64,000 nucleotides of DNA, from NCBI RefSeq assembly GCF_029227915.1, contig NC_079888.1, positions 12,447,001 to 12,511,000 on the forward strand, written 5' to 3'. The translations under genes were made by a program, and so were the position numbers. The notes under the pieces were generated by a model that was given only the letters and a program-made list of their open reading frames with translations, made no database searches and was not told the DNA's origin. The stretch comes from Hydractinia symbiolongicarpus. Lineage: Eukaryota > Cnidaria > Hydrozoa > Anthoathecata > Hydractiniidae. The first letter of the stretch is position 1, and each line of letters opens with the position of its first letter. Positions 10,560-22,000 of the stretch are shown here, piece after piece.

Positions 10560-11640
10560 GCTGTTCACTGATTTCTTTTAAAACCGAAGCGATAAGGATT
10601 TTTGAAAAATGGTATTACCCCTATGCTCATGTATGACACGATTCACCTGTTAAGCGCTCAGCCTGGTGTTAACGACGGACTGTTTCCTGTGTTTTTATTT
10701 AAACCGTTGTGATAAATTTTATTACGCCTGTTACTCATGTATGACACAATTTACATGTTAAGTGCTCAGCCTGGTGTTAATGACGGGCGTTTTCCGTGTT
10801 TTTATTTAATCCGTTGTGATAAAGTTTTTTTACCTGCAATAAACATTCAGCCTGGTGTTAACAACAGGGTGTTTTGTGTGTTTTTTATTTAAATTGAAGT
10901 TGCGATAAGTTTTTTTGGGAAAAGGCTATTATGGCTATAACGCATGTGTGACACCATTTACCTGTACTAAGTGCTCAGTCCGGTGTCATGATTAATTTGT
11001 TAAGGTTTACTGAAACGTACTCCGCAAAATAAAATAATATTGACTATTTTCTTTTCTTATGACGGGGTAACAACAGGTTGTAAACTGTGTTTTTATTTCG
11101 GTTAAAGTTGCAGTAAAGTTATATATATACATATATTTTAAAAAGTACATTACAACCGAAACACTATAATGTTGTGTGAGCTTTACTCAATTCACGACAT
11201 ATTCTGCATACCTGTACTAGAGCACTCAAATTATGGAGTTTTTTTAGTTTTTTTATGGGGTAACGACTGGATTTTTCCTGTGTTTAAAGTTAAACCGAAA
11301 TTGCAGTAAAGTTTTTTATGAAAAGGGTATTATGCGTTCTCGGCCCACTGTCATGATTAAGTTTTGAACTTTTACGGAAACTTATTCCGCAAAATAAAAT
11401 AATATTGCCCAATTGTTTTTGCTATGGCGGAGTAACAACGGTTTGTAAACTGTTTTAATTCAGCTTTTGTTGCGGGAAATTATTTTTTTTTAAATATCTT
11501 ACAGTCGCAACACTGCAATGGTGTGTGCCCTCCACTTGATTTACGACATACTGCATACCCGTACTAAAGCGCTCTACCTCACCGGGTCGCACAGTTTGCG
11601 GTTTTTATTAAGCGCTCCTCAAGGCGTTCAACAACAGTTA
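10560..11640. repeat. Degenerate tandem repeats of roughly 80-130 bp
   Basis: An anchor like CTCAGCCTGGTGTTAACGAC recurs near 10657, 10765, 10848 and 10973. Each is followed by a TGTGTTTTTATTTAAA-like stretch and a CTCATGTATGACAC-like stretch. Weaker copies continue to about 11640. No coding sequence is seen. The block ends next to a Helitron-type 3' terminus. Confidence 0.65.
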
Positions 11641-11654
11641 CTTGTGGCTTAACC

Positions 11655-11684
11655 CGGCGTTTCGACGCCGGGTCTCCCGGCTAG
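11655..11684 (+). mobile_element. 3' terminus of a second Helitron family (D1)
   Basis: The hairpin CCCGGCGTTTCGACGCCGGG is followed by TCTCCCGG and then CTAG (11681-11684). Hairpin plus CTAG is the Helitron 3' end layout, but the sequence differs from the CCCGTGG family. The next element begins with TC directly after this CTAG. The 5' end is not certain; the TC at 9220 is a candidate, which would make an element of about 2.5 kb. Confidence 0.65.
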
Positions 11685-11856
11685 TCTCTATAATAATAGC
11701 CGTCGTCTGTCTGTCTCTGCGCGGACCCCCGCTAAGTTAGAAAATGATGTTACGGAAACACGAATATCAAATGCGATATATTCTTATCCACTTTGTTGCC
11801 ACGGGTAAATTCAAAGGACGGGCGAACCCGTGGATTTTTCCACGGGCAACGACTAG
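11685..11856 (+). mobile_element. Helitron copy D2 (tandem)
   Basis: This complete 172-bp copy runs from TCTCTATAATAATAGCCG to hairpin CCCGTGGATTTTTCCACGGG, CAACGA, CTAG. It abuts D1 on the left and D3 on the right with no spacer. It is the best full-length reference for the family in this window. Confidence 0.85.
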
Positions 11857-11990
11857 TCTATAATAAAATACCCGTATACGTCTGTCCGTCACGCAAAATG
11901 GTAGCTTAGCTGCGCAAGTAGCGAGACGCACGCAATGCGGTACAAAAAGGACGGGCGAACCTGTGCATTTTTCCACGGGCTAACGACTAG
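11857..11990 (+). mobile_element. Helitron copy D3 (tandem)
   Basis: This 134-bp copy starts TCTATAATAAAATACCCG and ends with a mutated hairpin (CCTGTGCATTTTTCCACGGG) and CTAG at 11987-11990, followed by T. Internally it resembles copy A (GCAAGTAGCGAGACGCACGC) more than D2, so the tandem joins two subfamilies. Confidence 0.8.
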
Positions 11991-12656
11991 TTTAACAAAT
12001 TTCAGGAAAAAATGTGAAAGGATGATGCCTCGTATGTCTTGCGAAACTCTTAACTTGTTCGAAAGTTGAAATGTTAAATTTGTAAATCCATTACTTATTT
12101 TACATTTTTTATTTTATACATTATTTATTAGACTACTTTGGCTTCAAATATTTAAAATATAAAAGCAACAGCAGTTTTGCTTAAAACATTTAAAGTTGAA
12201 TAAAAAATATCGCTCTTACTTAAAAAGTACAGAATAAGAAAATTTGCGGTTAAAAATGCTTTTAAAAATAAATTCACGAAGTGCTAAGTCCGAAACAAAA
12301 CATTCGAACATGTTGACTTTTGCCTTATAATCAGCAACATTTCGAATTTCGAAAAGTGAAATACCATAGATACTAATTCTGACAATTCTGGTTATTTTGC
12401 CACTAAATTAACTTTGTATGCTATTATTTTTTATTTGCACCCTTTTTCCGCCATTTAACGTCCAAGCATGCAACATTTCGCTATGAGGGCGTAACAAACG
12501 CAACTAGGACACAACTAGGAAAAAAAAGATAGTAGTTCCGAAGTTTCAAGAGTAGGAGGGCATCCCTCCCCTTTTTCTAATCACTCAGATCCCAACTCTA
12601 CTTGTGTTAATTTTCAGGCGCGCATCTTTTGCCTCTAGTAACTGTACTTATTTTTT
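11991..12656. other. AT-rich intergenic sequence, no gene seen
   Basis: I see no exon, RNA gene or recognisable repeat between the last Helitron and the 31-bp triplet. Confidence 0.5.
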
Positions 12657-12749
12657 CGCGAAATCAGTGCGCACACTAAATATTCTACGCGAAATCAGCG
12701 CGCACACTAAATATTCTACGCGAAATCAGCGCGCACACTAAATATTCTA
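12657..12749 (+). repeat. Three 31-bp tandem repeats
   Basis: Units start at 12657, 12688 and 12719. They share CGCGAAATCAGCGCGCACAC followed by TAAATATTCTA, with a single base change in the first. The core is partly palindromic and GC-rich against an AT-rich background. Confidence 0.9.
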
Positions 12750-13330
12750 CGGAGCTATCGTAACATTACCACAAAAAATAATCAATATGAATATGCATCC
12801 TTCGAAACGTAACTTTGGTGACATTTAATGTTTCAGAAGAGCACTCACAAATCAATAGACATCCCGAGGTGTATCAAAAATAATTGTTTACCATTTTGGA
12901 AGCCATATTCAATGTTCTCTTTTCTTTTCTCGGTCATATCTCTTCACGTAGACTAGCATTACTGCTTTTTCACACTCTAAACAAAAAATAATTACTGTAT
13001 GTAACATTTTAATACAAATATTGCGACTGCATTTAGGTGCGGATTGAACTTGCCAGGAAAAGGTAAAGGGAAGTCCAAGAATTATTTTCCTTGCAAAAAT
13101 ACAACTACACAATGTCGCGGAAAGTAAACCATAAGAATACCGAAGAGGATGAGATTCCAATAAAGAAAATTGGTATTTCCGAAAGTTGCTTTATTGAAAA
13201 ACATTTTGTTTCTACCGGTGAGAAAATAACATTGCAGCAATGAAAAGTTTTTAACAAAACGAAATAACAACCAATAAAATTGAAAAAATATTTTTCATTT
13301 CAACATGCAGAATGTTTTTTTTAAATTCTT

Positions 13331-13405
13331 AAACAGAAACCAGATGAAGGGAATTAAACAGCAACCAGATGAAGGGAATTAAACAGCAATCAGCTGAAGG
13401 GAAGT
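13331..13405 (+). repeat. Three 25-bp tandem repeats
   Basis: Units at 13331, 13356 and 13381 share the pattern AAACAGCAACCAGATGAAGG followed by GAATT, with a few substitutions. A partial fourth copy follows. Confidence 0.85.
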
Positions 13406-13619
13406 AAACAGAGGCATAGAAAATTGTGAAGTTCCGAGTTAAAAGAAAGAATTGGTTGCACAGTATGGTAAATAGTGTGCTAAAAGCAAAGGAAATATCA
13501 ACCAGTGAAACGGAAACTCACCAAACAATAACACACGATCTCCAATCTCCAAACATTTAGTCGCGTGTGTTATTTGATTTAATTATTTCTTTATAATAAA
13601 ACTAAGAATAATAATATAA

Positions 13620-15772
13620 TAGTTATTTATTAAATTTTTAAAATTTTTATCACTATGGCATACACAAACAAATTGATGATCAATACTTAATCTACAAATT
13701 TCTTAATGCTTTAAAGAAGAGAACAGAAACAATTTTTGTGGCAGCCACAAAAAAAAATTTAAGCGACGGAAAAAAAAATTAAAGAACTGTTTAATGCTTA
13801 ATTCACTAAAATAACAACTAGAACGACAAAGAAATAACTATGTTTCGTAACTAAATATCCATATTTCTTTCTAGTGACATTTTTTACAAAGTTTTCATGG
13901 CTGTATGTCGCCAGAAAAAAGCAAGTTTAAGATATGCTTATCAATAAAGATCAAAATTAAAATCTTTAAATTAAGATAATCACAAATATTTTACATACAA
14001 TCGTGGTGCCAGCATTTTATAACCTTCGTTAATACCTCTTGAAACTTTAGAAACATCTGTCACGGCCAAAAATATTTTTTCCTTACTTGGTTCGCTCCTT
14101 CATAACATCTACCAGCTTCGAATGATGAAGTTTATTTAATGAGATGGCGTCAGATTTGAGAAATATACAGCCTATACGGAAACATTCGACAACAAATTGA
14201 ATGTGCAATGAGAGTTTTATCTTTGTTTACGTATCTTTTTTCTATCTTCACTTCAGTTCAGTAAGTACCAGTAACAAAAATAAAAATATTTTTCTTGTGT
14301 TGATACTTGTGTTGATACTTTATTATTTTTAATATCATCGACGCGTGACCATCACACAAAGGGATATTATATTTTATGTTTTGAATTTAAGTACCAACGT
14401 TTGACAAATGTGTAAAAATACTGAAGATAAAATGATAGAGCTGGTACTTTATTACACAACATCTATGGACACACGTGTTGTTGTTCTGCAAAGTTTTTGC
14501 GCAAAAATTCATCTTTTTCAAACAAACAGCTTGAATGACCCCTTTAATATAAAAGCAGCAGATCTCTTTAGTTTGAAGCCATTTTCCACTTGATCTTACT
14601 AACAAGTTATTACAAAAACTAAACTATAGTAAAGACTTTACGGGGCTTTCCAAGCAAGCTGATCTGGTCTTATTTTTAATCAGCAGCCGTGTCTTCATTT
14701 TTTAATAAGGGATTATCCTTATTAAAAAATGAAGCAAGACAACTCAATTTTCGTAAAATTCTCTTTTAACGAGAACTTTTACCTCAGAGTTGTCAATCTT
14801 TTTAGAGAGTCAAGTATGAGGAGATTTAACGACTTTTGGCGAATTTTTTCAACCTTGATGACGATGGTGTTTTGAGAAGATTTCGGGACATTTTTATAAT
14901 TTTCAACAACAGATAAGATTTGAGAGGATTTTAACGGGATGCCATGAGTGAAGATGAAACCATTGCTGTACAAATAAAAACATGCGATGGGTTGTACAAT
15001 TAAAATTAAGGAGATTTCAGGAAAAAGTATTCTCCACCAAACACTGCTATTTAATAAACACGATATGTTAACCAGAATTCTACAAAATATAAGTAAAATT
15101 TCAACATTGCTGCGAACGTTTTTTGCCAAAAAATATTTGTTCTTTTTTTTTTCATTCATTGTCGGCCTCATTGTCGATCTTAAAGAGTTAAACCAATAAC
15201 AACATAGAATCGCCTACTGCATCAAAAAATTTAAAACCTGGTTTCCATCCAAGTCAAGTGAATGAACAAAGTAAACTTAGTTTATGCGTGTTCAAAAATA
15301 GCGTGAAATCAACATGCACTTTTTTATCAGAACTTCTAAATTTCAACTGAGGTTTGTTTTTGTGTTCTTCTTAAAGTTACGGATGATGATGAATATTTTT
15401 TAGGATTGGAAGGCAAAACTTATCTTGTTAGAAGTTATCTTATTGTAGAAGCGTACATGTGTACTGAAATGAAATGAGAAACAGTTTGGAAATAATTGGT
15501 TCTCAGTAATTCTAGACTCATATTATTTTGTTCTTATAACATGGCGGAATTCAGGCTAAGTATGTTGTTGATTTTGGCAAAATCTCAGCCTCAAAGTTTT
15601 TAGAAACTAGGTTCCTTTACAAAAAACGTGTATTACATCTCAAAGTAAACTTTTAGTTTTTAAACTGATCTATGTATGCATAAAAAAAAAAAAAAAGTTT
15701 AAATACAAAAAAAATAATTTTTAAATAAACAAAATAATTAAAAACAGCATAATGTGATTTCAGCACGTTATC
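13620..15772. other. Intergenic region downstream of FBXL5, no gene seen
   Basis: I find no supported gene. A perfect 18-bp inverted repeat (CTTCATTTTTTAATAAGG and its complement) with a short loop lies near 14695-14736. The end next to 15773 should contain the FBXL5 3' UTR; I see no canonical AATAAA on the minus strand there. Confidence 0.45.
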
Positions 15773-16001
15773 CTAATCTTGCAAGCTCCTGCAACAAAAT
15801 CGATTCAAACATCCACCATTTTGACATCCAGCTGCGACGTCAGCATAAGGACCTTCAATGTTATCACAATAAAACAATTCACTGGATTCAATTGACGGAC
15901 ATTGGTCTATTAACTCGCTCAGGCCATCAGCAGAGACATTCAAGCAGCCTGATAAATCGAGATGACGTAATTTTGGTAAGCCGCCATATTTACTCAGAGC
16001 C
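15773..16001 (-). CDS. FBXL5: FBXL5 exon 8 (last LRR and Fe-S cysteine tail)
   Basis: Begins after acceptor TTTCTATCTAG, continues ALSKYGGLPKLRHLDLSGC and ends with the cysteine tail and TAG at 15773. In human FBXL5 these cysteines bind a redox-sensitive 2Fe-2S cluster needed for IRP recruitment. Confidence 0.92.
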
Positions 16002-19000
16002 CTAGATAGAAACCATGAAGAACGCAAAGTTTTATGGGTGAAATAGCAAATATCTAATGAAGTTAGATATTTTTGACAATAAGAAAACACGGTTGGCCGT
16101 ATGTGAATTTTAAAGAACAGACTACCAATGTTTTAAATAAAATAAATATTTTTAGAAGATTTTGGATGTGTTATTTCTGTTAATCATTAACCATCTCACT
16201 AATCCAATAAAACTACCATACTCCAAAGCTAAAGACAATCTTACTATTATCTAATGATCTCCAGCTCAAAGAAGAACTATTCTCTCGCGATCTCCATTTT
16301 AAAGAAGAACTATTGTCTAATGATCTCCAGCTTAAAGAAGAGCTATTGTCTAATGATCTCCAGTTTAAAGAAGACCTTTTGTCTAATGATCTCCAGTTTG
16401 AAGAAGAACTATTGTCTAATGATCTCCAGTTTGAAGAAGAACTATTGTCTACTGATTTCCAGTTTAAAGAAGAACTATTCTCTCACGATCTCCAGTTTGA
16501 AGAAGAACTATTGTCTACTGATTTCCAGTTTGAAGAAGAACTATTGTCTAATGATCTCCAGTTTGAAGAAGAACTATTGTCTACTGATTTCCAGTTTGAA
16601 GAAGAACTATTGTCTACTGAATTCCAGTTTGAAGAAGAACTATTGTCTACTGATTTCCAGTTTGAAGAAGAACTATTGTCTACTGATTTCCAGTTTGAAG
16701 AAGAACTATTGTCTACTGATTTCCAGTTTGAAGAAGAACTATTGTCTAATGATCTCAAGTTTAAAGAAGAACTATTCTCTCACGATCTCCAGTTTAAAGA
16801 AGAACTATTGTCTAATGATCTCCAGCTTAAAGAAGAACTATTGTCTACTGATTTCCAGTTTGAAGAAAAACTATTGTCTAATGATCTCCAGCTTAAAAAG
16901 AACTATTGTCAAATGATCTCCAGTTTAAAGAAGAACTATTCTCTCACGATCTCCAGTTTAAAGAAGAACTATTGTCTAATGATCTCCAGCTTAAAAAGAA
17001 CTATTGTCTAATGATCTCCAGTTTGAAGAAGAACTATTGTCTAATGATCTCAAGTTTAAAGAAGAACTATTGTCTAATGATCTCCAGCTTAAAGAAGAAC
17101 TATTGTCTACTGATTTCCAGTTTGAAGAAAAACTATTGTCTAATGATCTCCAGCTTAAAAAGAACTATTGTCTAATGATCTCCAGTTTAAAGAAGAACTA
17201 TTGTCTAATGATGTCCAGCTTAAAAAAGAACTATTGTCTAATGATCTCCAGTTTAAAGAAGAACTATTCTCTCACGATCTCCATTTTAAAAAGAACTATT
17301 GTCTAATGATCTCCAGCTTAAAAAGAACTATTGTCTAATGATCTCCAGTTTAAAGAAGAACTATTGTGTAATGATCTCCAGTTTAAAGAAGAACTATTGT
17401 CTAATGATCTCCAGTTTAAAGAAGAACTATGGTGTAATGATCTCCAGTTTAAAGAAGAACTATTTTCTAATGATCTCCAGCTTAAAAAGAACTATTGTCT
17501 AATGATCTCCAGTTTAAAGAAGAACTATATTCTAATGATCTCCAGCTTAAAAAGAACTATTGTCAAATGATCTCCAGTTTAAAGAAGAACTATTCTCTCA
17601 CGATCTCCATTTTAAAAAGAACTATTGTCTAATGATCGCCAGCTTAAAAAGAACTATTGTCTAATGATCTCCAGTTTAAAGAAGAACTATTGTGTAATGA
17701 TCTCCAATTTAAAGAAGAACTATTCTCTCACGATCTCCATTTTAAAAAGAACTATTGTCTAATGATCGCCAGCTTAAAAAGAACTATTGTCTAATGATCT
17801 CCAGTTTAAAGAAGAACTATTCTCTCACGATCTCCATTTTAAAAAGAACTATTGTCTAATGATCTCCAGTTTAAAGAAGAACTATTGTCTAATGATCTCC
17901 AGGTTAAAGAAGAACTATTCTCTCACGATCTCCAGCTTAAAAAGAACTATTGTCTAATGATCTCCAGTTTAAAGAAGAACTATTGTCTAATGATCTCCAG
18001 TTTAAAGAAGAACTATTCTCTCACGATCTCCATTTTAAAAAGAACTATTGTCTAATGATCTCCAGCTTAAAGAAGAACTATTGTCTAATGATTTCCAGTT
18101 TGAAGAAGAACTAACGAAAAAACTTACATATATGTGTTTTTGTTACATGTCCCGAAAACAACATGACAAAAAATTTTCATTTTTTTATGTCCAATTTTTC
18201 CCCTTTAGAGACGATAACTACATTAACGGTTGCCGCCATTATTGAACAAAGGTCAAATTGATTCTTTAATATTTTGTTCATTTGTGTCGTTTAAACAGAA
18301 AGTCATAATTTACACTGGCTAAAGCTCACAAATATAACCAGTTCATACTCAGATTATAATGAATATTTTAACCACAACTTTTTATCAATCGTTAGCTCTT
18401 CTTTAAGTAATATGAAATTACAGTAATTCAACTTATTTCGCGAAGTATTAAATATCCGTCCACAAGCCTTGTGCAACTAAACATTTTATGTCCTACAGAA
18501 TGTCTCTCACCTCAAACCAGCATCCGTGATCTGATAGCAACCACTTAAACGTAAAGTATGCAATCGACGTATTTCACTGGATGTATTTTTGTAGACTTTT
18601 TTACAACAATCTTTCTGCCTGTAGAATCCTTCTTTCTTTGACTTTCCCAAAGCAATAGAAAGTTTGATTAAAGTTTTATCTGTTACGTTTTTGCAACCGG
18701 ATACATCCAAGTATTGCAGTTTAGTGCAACCAGCTTTAAATAAGCTAAAACAAAAATTGCGTATAACACATAATCACAGATTTTATATTGACTAGTTATG
18801 ACTCCGTTGTAAGATGCACTGGAATTTGCCTGTCGCTAATTGCAGCTATCATTTTGGCTCACAAAAAGAAAGAAAATTAGGCAGACAGGCATTTCTCAAC
18901 TTTTATCGGATTAAATCAAATTCCTATTTGCTTGCTGTCTTAGCAAGGATTTTGATGAAATAGTTTGAAAAAGCTTTGCAGAAACTTTGAGCATACAAAT

Positions 19001-22000
19001 ACCATTATGAAAACTTTCAGGAATATGAATTCATTACTAGCTTGTACTCTTGGCTCACCTTGCTTTAAATTGTTTTTTTAAACATAATACAGACCAGAAA
19101 CTTAGCCGAAAAATTTAATGTTTTAAATGATTTAAGTGGAAATATTAATGAACATAGCGCAGCCTATAAATGGAATTTGTTGCAGGTGATTTGTACACTG
19201 ATATGAAATTTCTAATATAAAATCAACAAGTTACAGAAAAAATTAATTCCCGTTTACATGATTTTCTCAATTTGATTTTCATGAATCTATTCTAATTTGA
19301 CATCTCACTACCGATTTATTTTAATTTTCAGCAGAATATTTATACTGCCCAATCGGTTAGAAACTTGCTACACAAACTCATATTGGGAATCTCATATCAG
19401 TAAAATCCCCAATAGGCTTCATGCAAACTTTTTTAAATTTAACTTGGTAATAACAAAACTAAAAAATACAGAAAAAGAAAAATCGGAAATAAAAGAGCTA
19501 AATAACCAATAAGCATCGTTTTCCAACATATACTTCATCAATCAGTTGTTTTCAGATTTTCACGAATACAATGTAACCAAGGCTTGTGAAAAATACACTT
19601 GATACAAAAAAACATATTCAAGATCCAAACAGTTTTACCCTAGCAATCCAAGGTCGGAAATAATAGTTTGAGAAATATCCAAGTGTTCAAGATTCCTACA
19701 ATGCGATAATATGCGAAATATCTAAATAGAATATAACGTTAGTTAGTTAAACTTAAAATACCAACAAAAAAACTGGACACTACATTACTATCGCTTGCTA
19801 ACAAAAGTTGTTGAATCGTGTACTATTTTCTACCTATTTTCGACATATGGATCTAATGATATCTTTGGCAATATATTATTTTTGCCCAAGTGTATGTGAG
19901 TTTCCCTTAATTCTAAAGGCAATATATAATCTAAACCCCCCCCCCCCCCAACAGAATTTCCCAATGCTTTCCTCTTATTTTTGCTAACAAAAATTTTACT
20001 AAGAGTTCAAATGAAGATGTAAGATTTAAGATTCCTTATGACACAAAGAAATATTTTAGCTTTAGTTTATTAAAAAAACTAGTTGTAATCACAAACAATT
20101 CGTTTGTTAAGCAACAAAAATAACAAAACTGTTCAAAACAAGTTTCTAAAAATGTATACGCTTTTTTAGCTCAGGTTAAACGATTTCCTATTTTCCAAAC
20201 CATTTGATTTCCCTAATGTGAGGCTTGGGCAATACACAACAAACAAACACGAAAACAAACAAACAAAATAATCACCATTCCATTGGTTATTGCTTTACTA
20301 CATTCCAAAACAAATGTTTTCACATATCTTCCATTTTTCGGCAACAAATACCTTGATAAACCATTAAGTATTCTTTTTTCTTTTTTTACCAGTTCATGAA
20401 CAGACTCCTCACCATCGGTGCTACTGCTACTACTGCTACTGTCATCATTCTCACAAGAATTGTCACCTATTTTCTCATCTGCAAAACTGACAAAATATTT
20501 AAGGTTCTTACTGACATCTCTAAACACAGGACCTCGCATGTGAGAAGCACTAATCACACTGAATTTAACTAGCATACACCGTAAGGAAAAAACTTTCTTG
20601 GAAAAATGTGTGCTTATTTTCAAAAAGACCCTCTTGGCCAAGATTCACTTTACAAAATCCGAGTTGCCATTGGCGACTGAAGAAAAGACCTATGTTCCTT
20701 GGTCGGCACCGGTGCATAACCAAGTTCTATTTTAAAGGTTAATTTTAAAGATTAGAAATTTAGAATATTTTCATGGGGATGGAAAAGCTCTTGATTTTTA
20801 TGTATCCATGAATCCAATTTCCATAACATTTGGGGCTGTGTTTTTCATGCTAGCAGAGTGCTCTTAGATCCTCTGAAAAAAAGTGAAAACATTAGTTCTT
20901 TGATTTCTTGATTTTCAAAATAATATTGTGTGAATTTAACTTGATACGAACGGTTGATTTTGAACATTTTCATAGGAAATTAATTTCGAAAGATTTTAGC
21001 AAAAACTGTGAAATCTTTAACATTTGGAAATATTTGACCGTAATAATTTTTTTTCTCCTTGTTCGAGAGTAGTGAGTCGAAATATGCCAACTCGTATTTG
21101 AAATTAAAAAGAGATAAGGAGACTAAAAAATAAATTAAAATTAACAAAATAAACCCTAAAATCCATCACTCTTTTTGCCAAAAAAGTTTCTTTATTTCAG
21201 ACAAGCTTAAAAAACATAAAATCAATTTTATTTCCTTTTAAACGGCGGAATAAAATAGACAACAGTTAACAATAGACACATGCATTAATAGTTTCTCTGA
21301 ATTCTTTGTTGCATTTCTTTTTGACGACGACAGATAGAGAAATTATTAATTATATTAATAATGGTATAATTTTTTTCTAGCATAATTTTTTTGGTAGTTG
21401 TGGAATTGGAAGATCTGGACATTGTCACGAACACTGTCAGATAAACTAATTGGATAAAAATCACTGATGTAATATTAACATTAATATTTTTCTTACTCGG
21501 AAAATGTCACCAAGTCGTAGTTTGGTTGGCAATCACAATTACAGTCATCGGAATTTGCTCCAATACCAAAACACCAGTCACCTCTTGCCCACCTAGCAGG
21601 ATGCAATACACTCCAAAGATCACCATTCATTGCACACTCACTCCATTGTTTACAGACTTGCGCAGTATGGCAAAGATCCTTTGGATTCAAATACGAGAAT
21701 ATGTTCATAAGCATTTCAGGTGGCAGACATTTTATCAACTGTCTTGCTTGTTCAGTATCATGTTGGAAATCGTGTGAAATTGCTGAAGAAAAGTTACAAA
21801 ATCTTTCGTATATTTGGAGTAAAAATTAAAAGACTAACTTCTACATCTATTATGTTAAGCGAAACCAAACATAGTAACGCAGACCACGCAGAAATGATTT
21901 GGTATAGTAATTTTCCATATAGTAATTTTAACAATGAAAGTTAACTAATGTCTAAAATATGTTTTAAACCAACGTAACACAGGTAAAGGACATGTCCGTC

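Noticed and set aside
16254-17306. Long plus-strand ORFs (up to 232 codons) of repeated 11-residue units
   Set aside because: They are produced by a 33-bp minisatellite whose unit length is a multiple of three. They lie in an FBXL5 intron and are open in several frames and on both strands.
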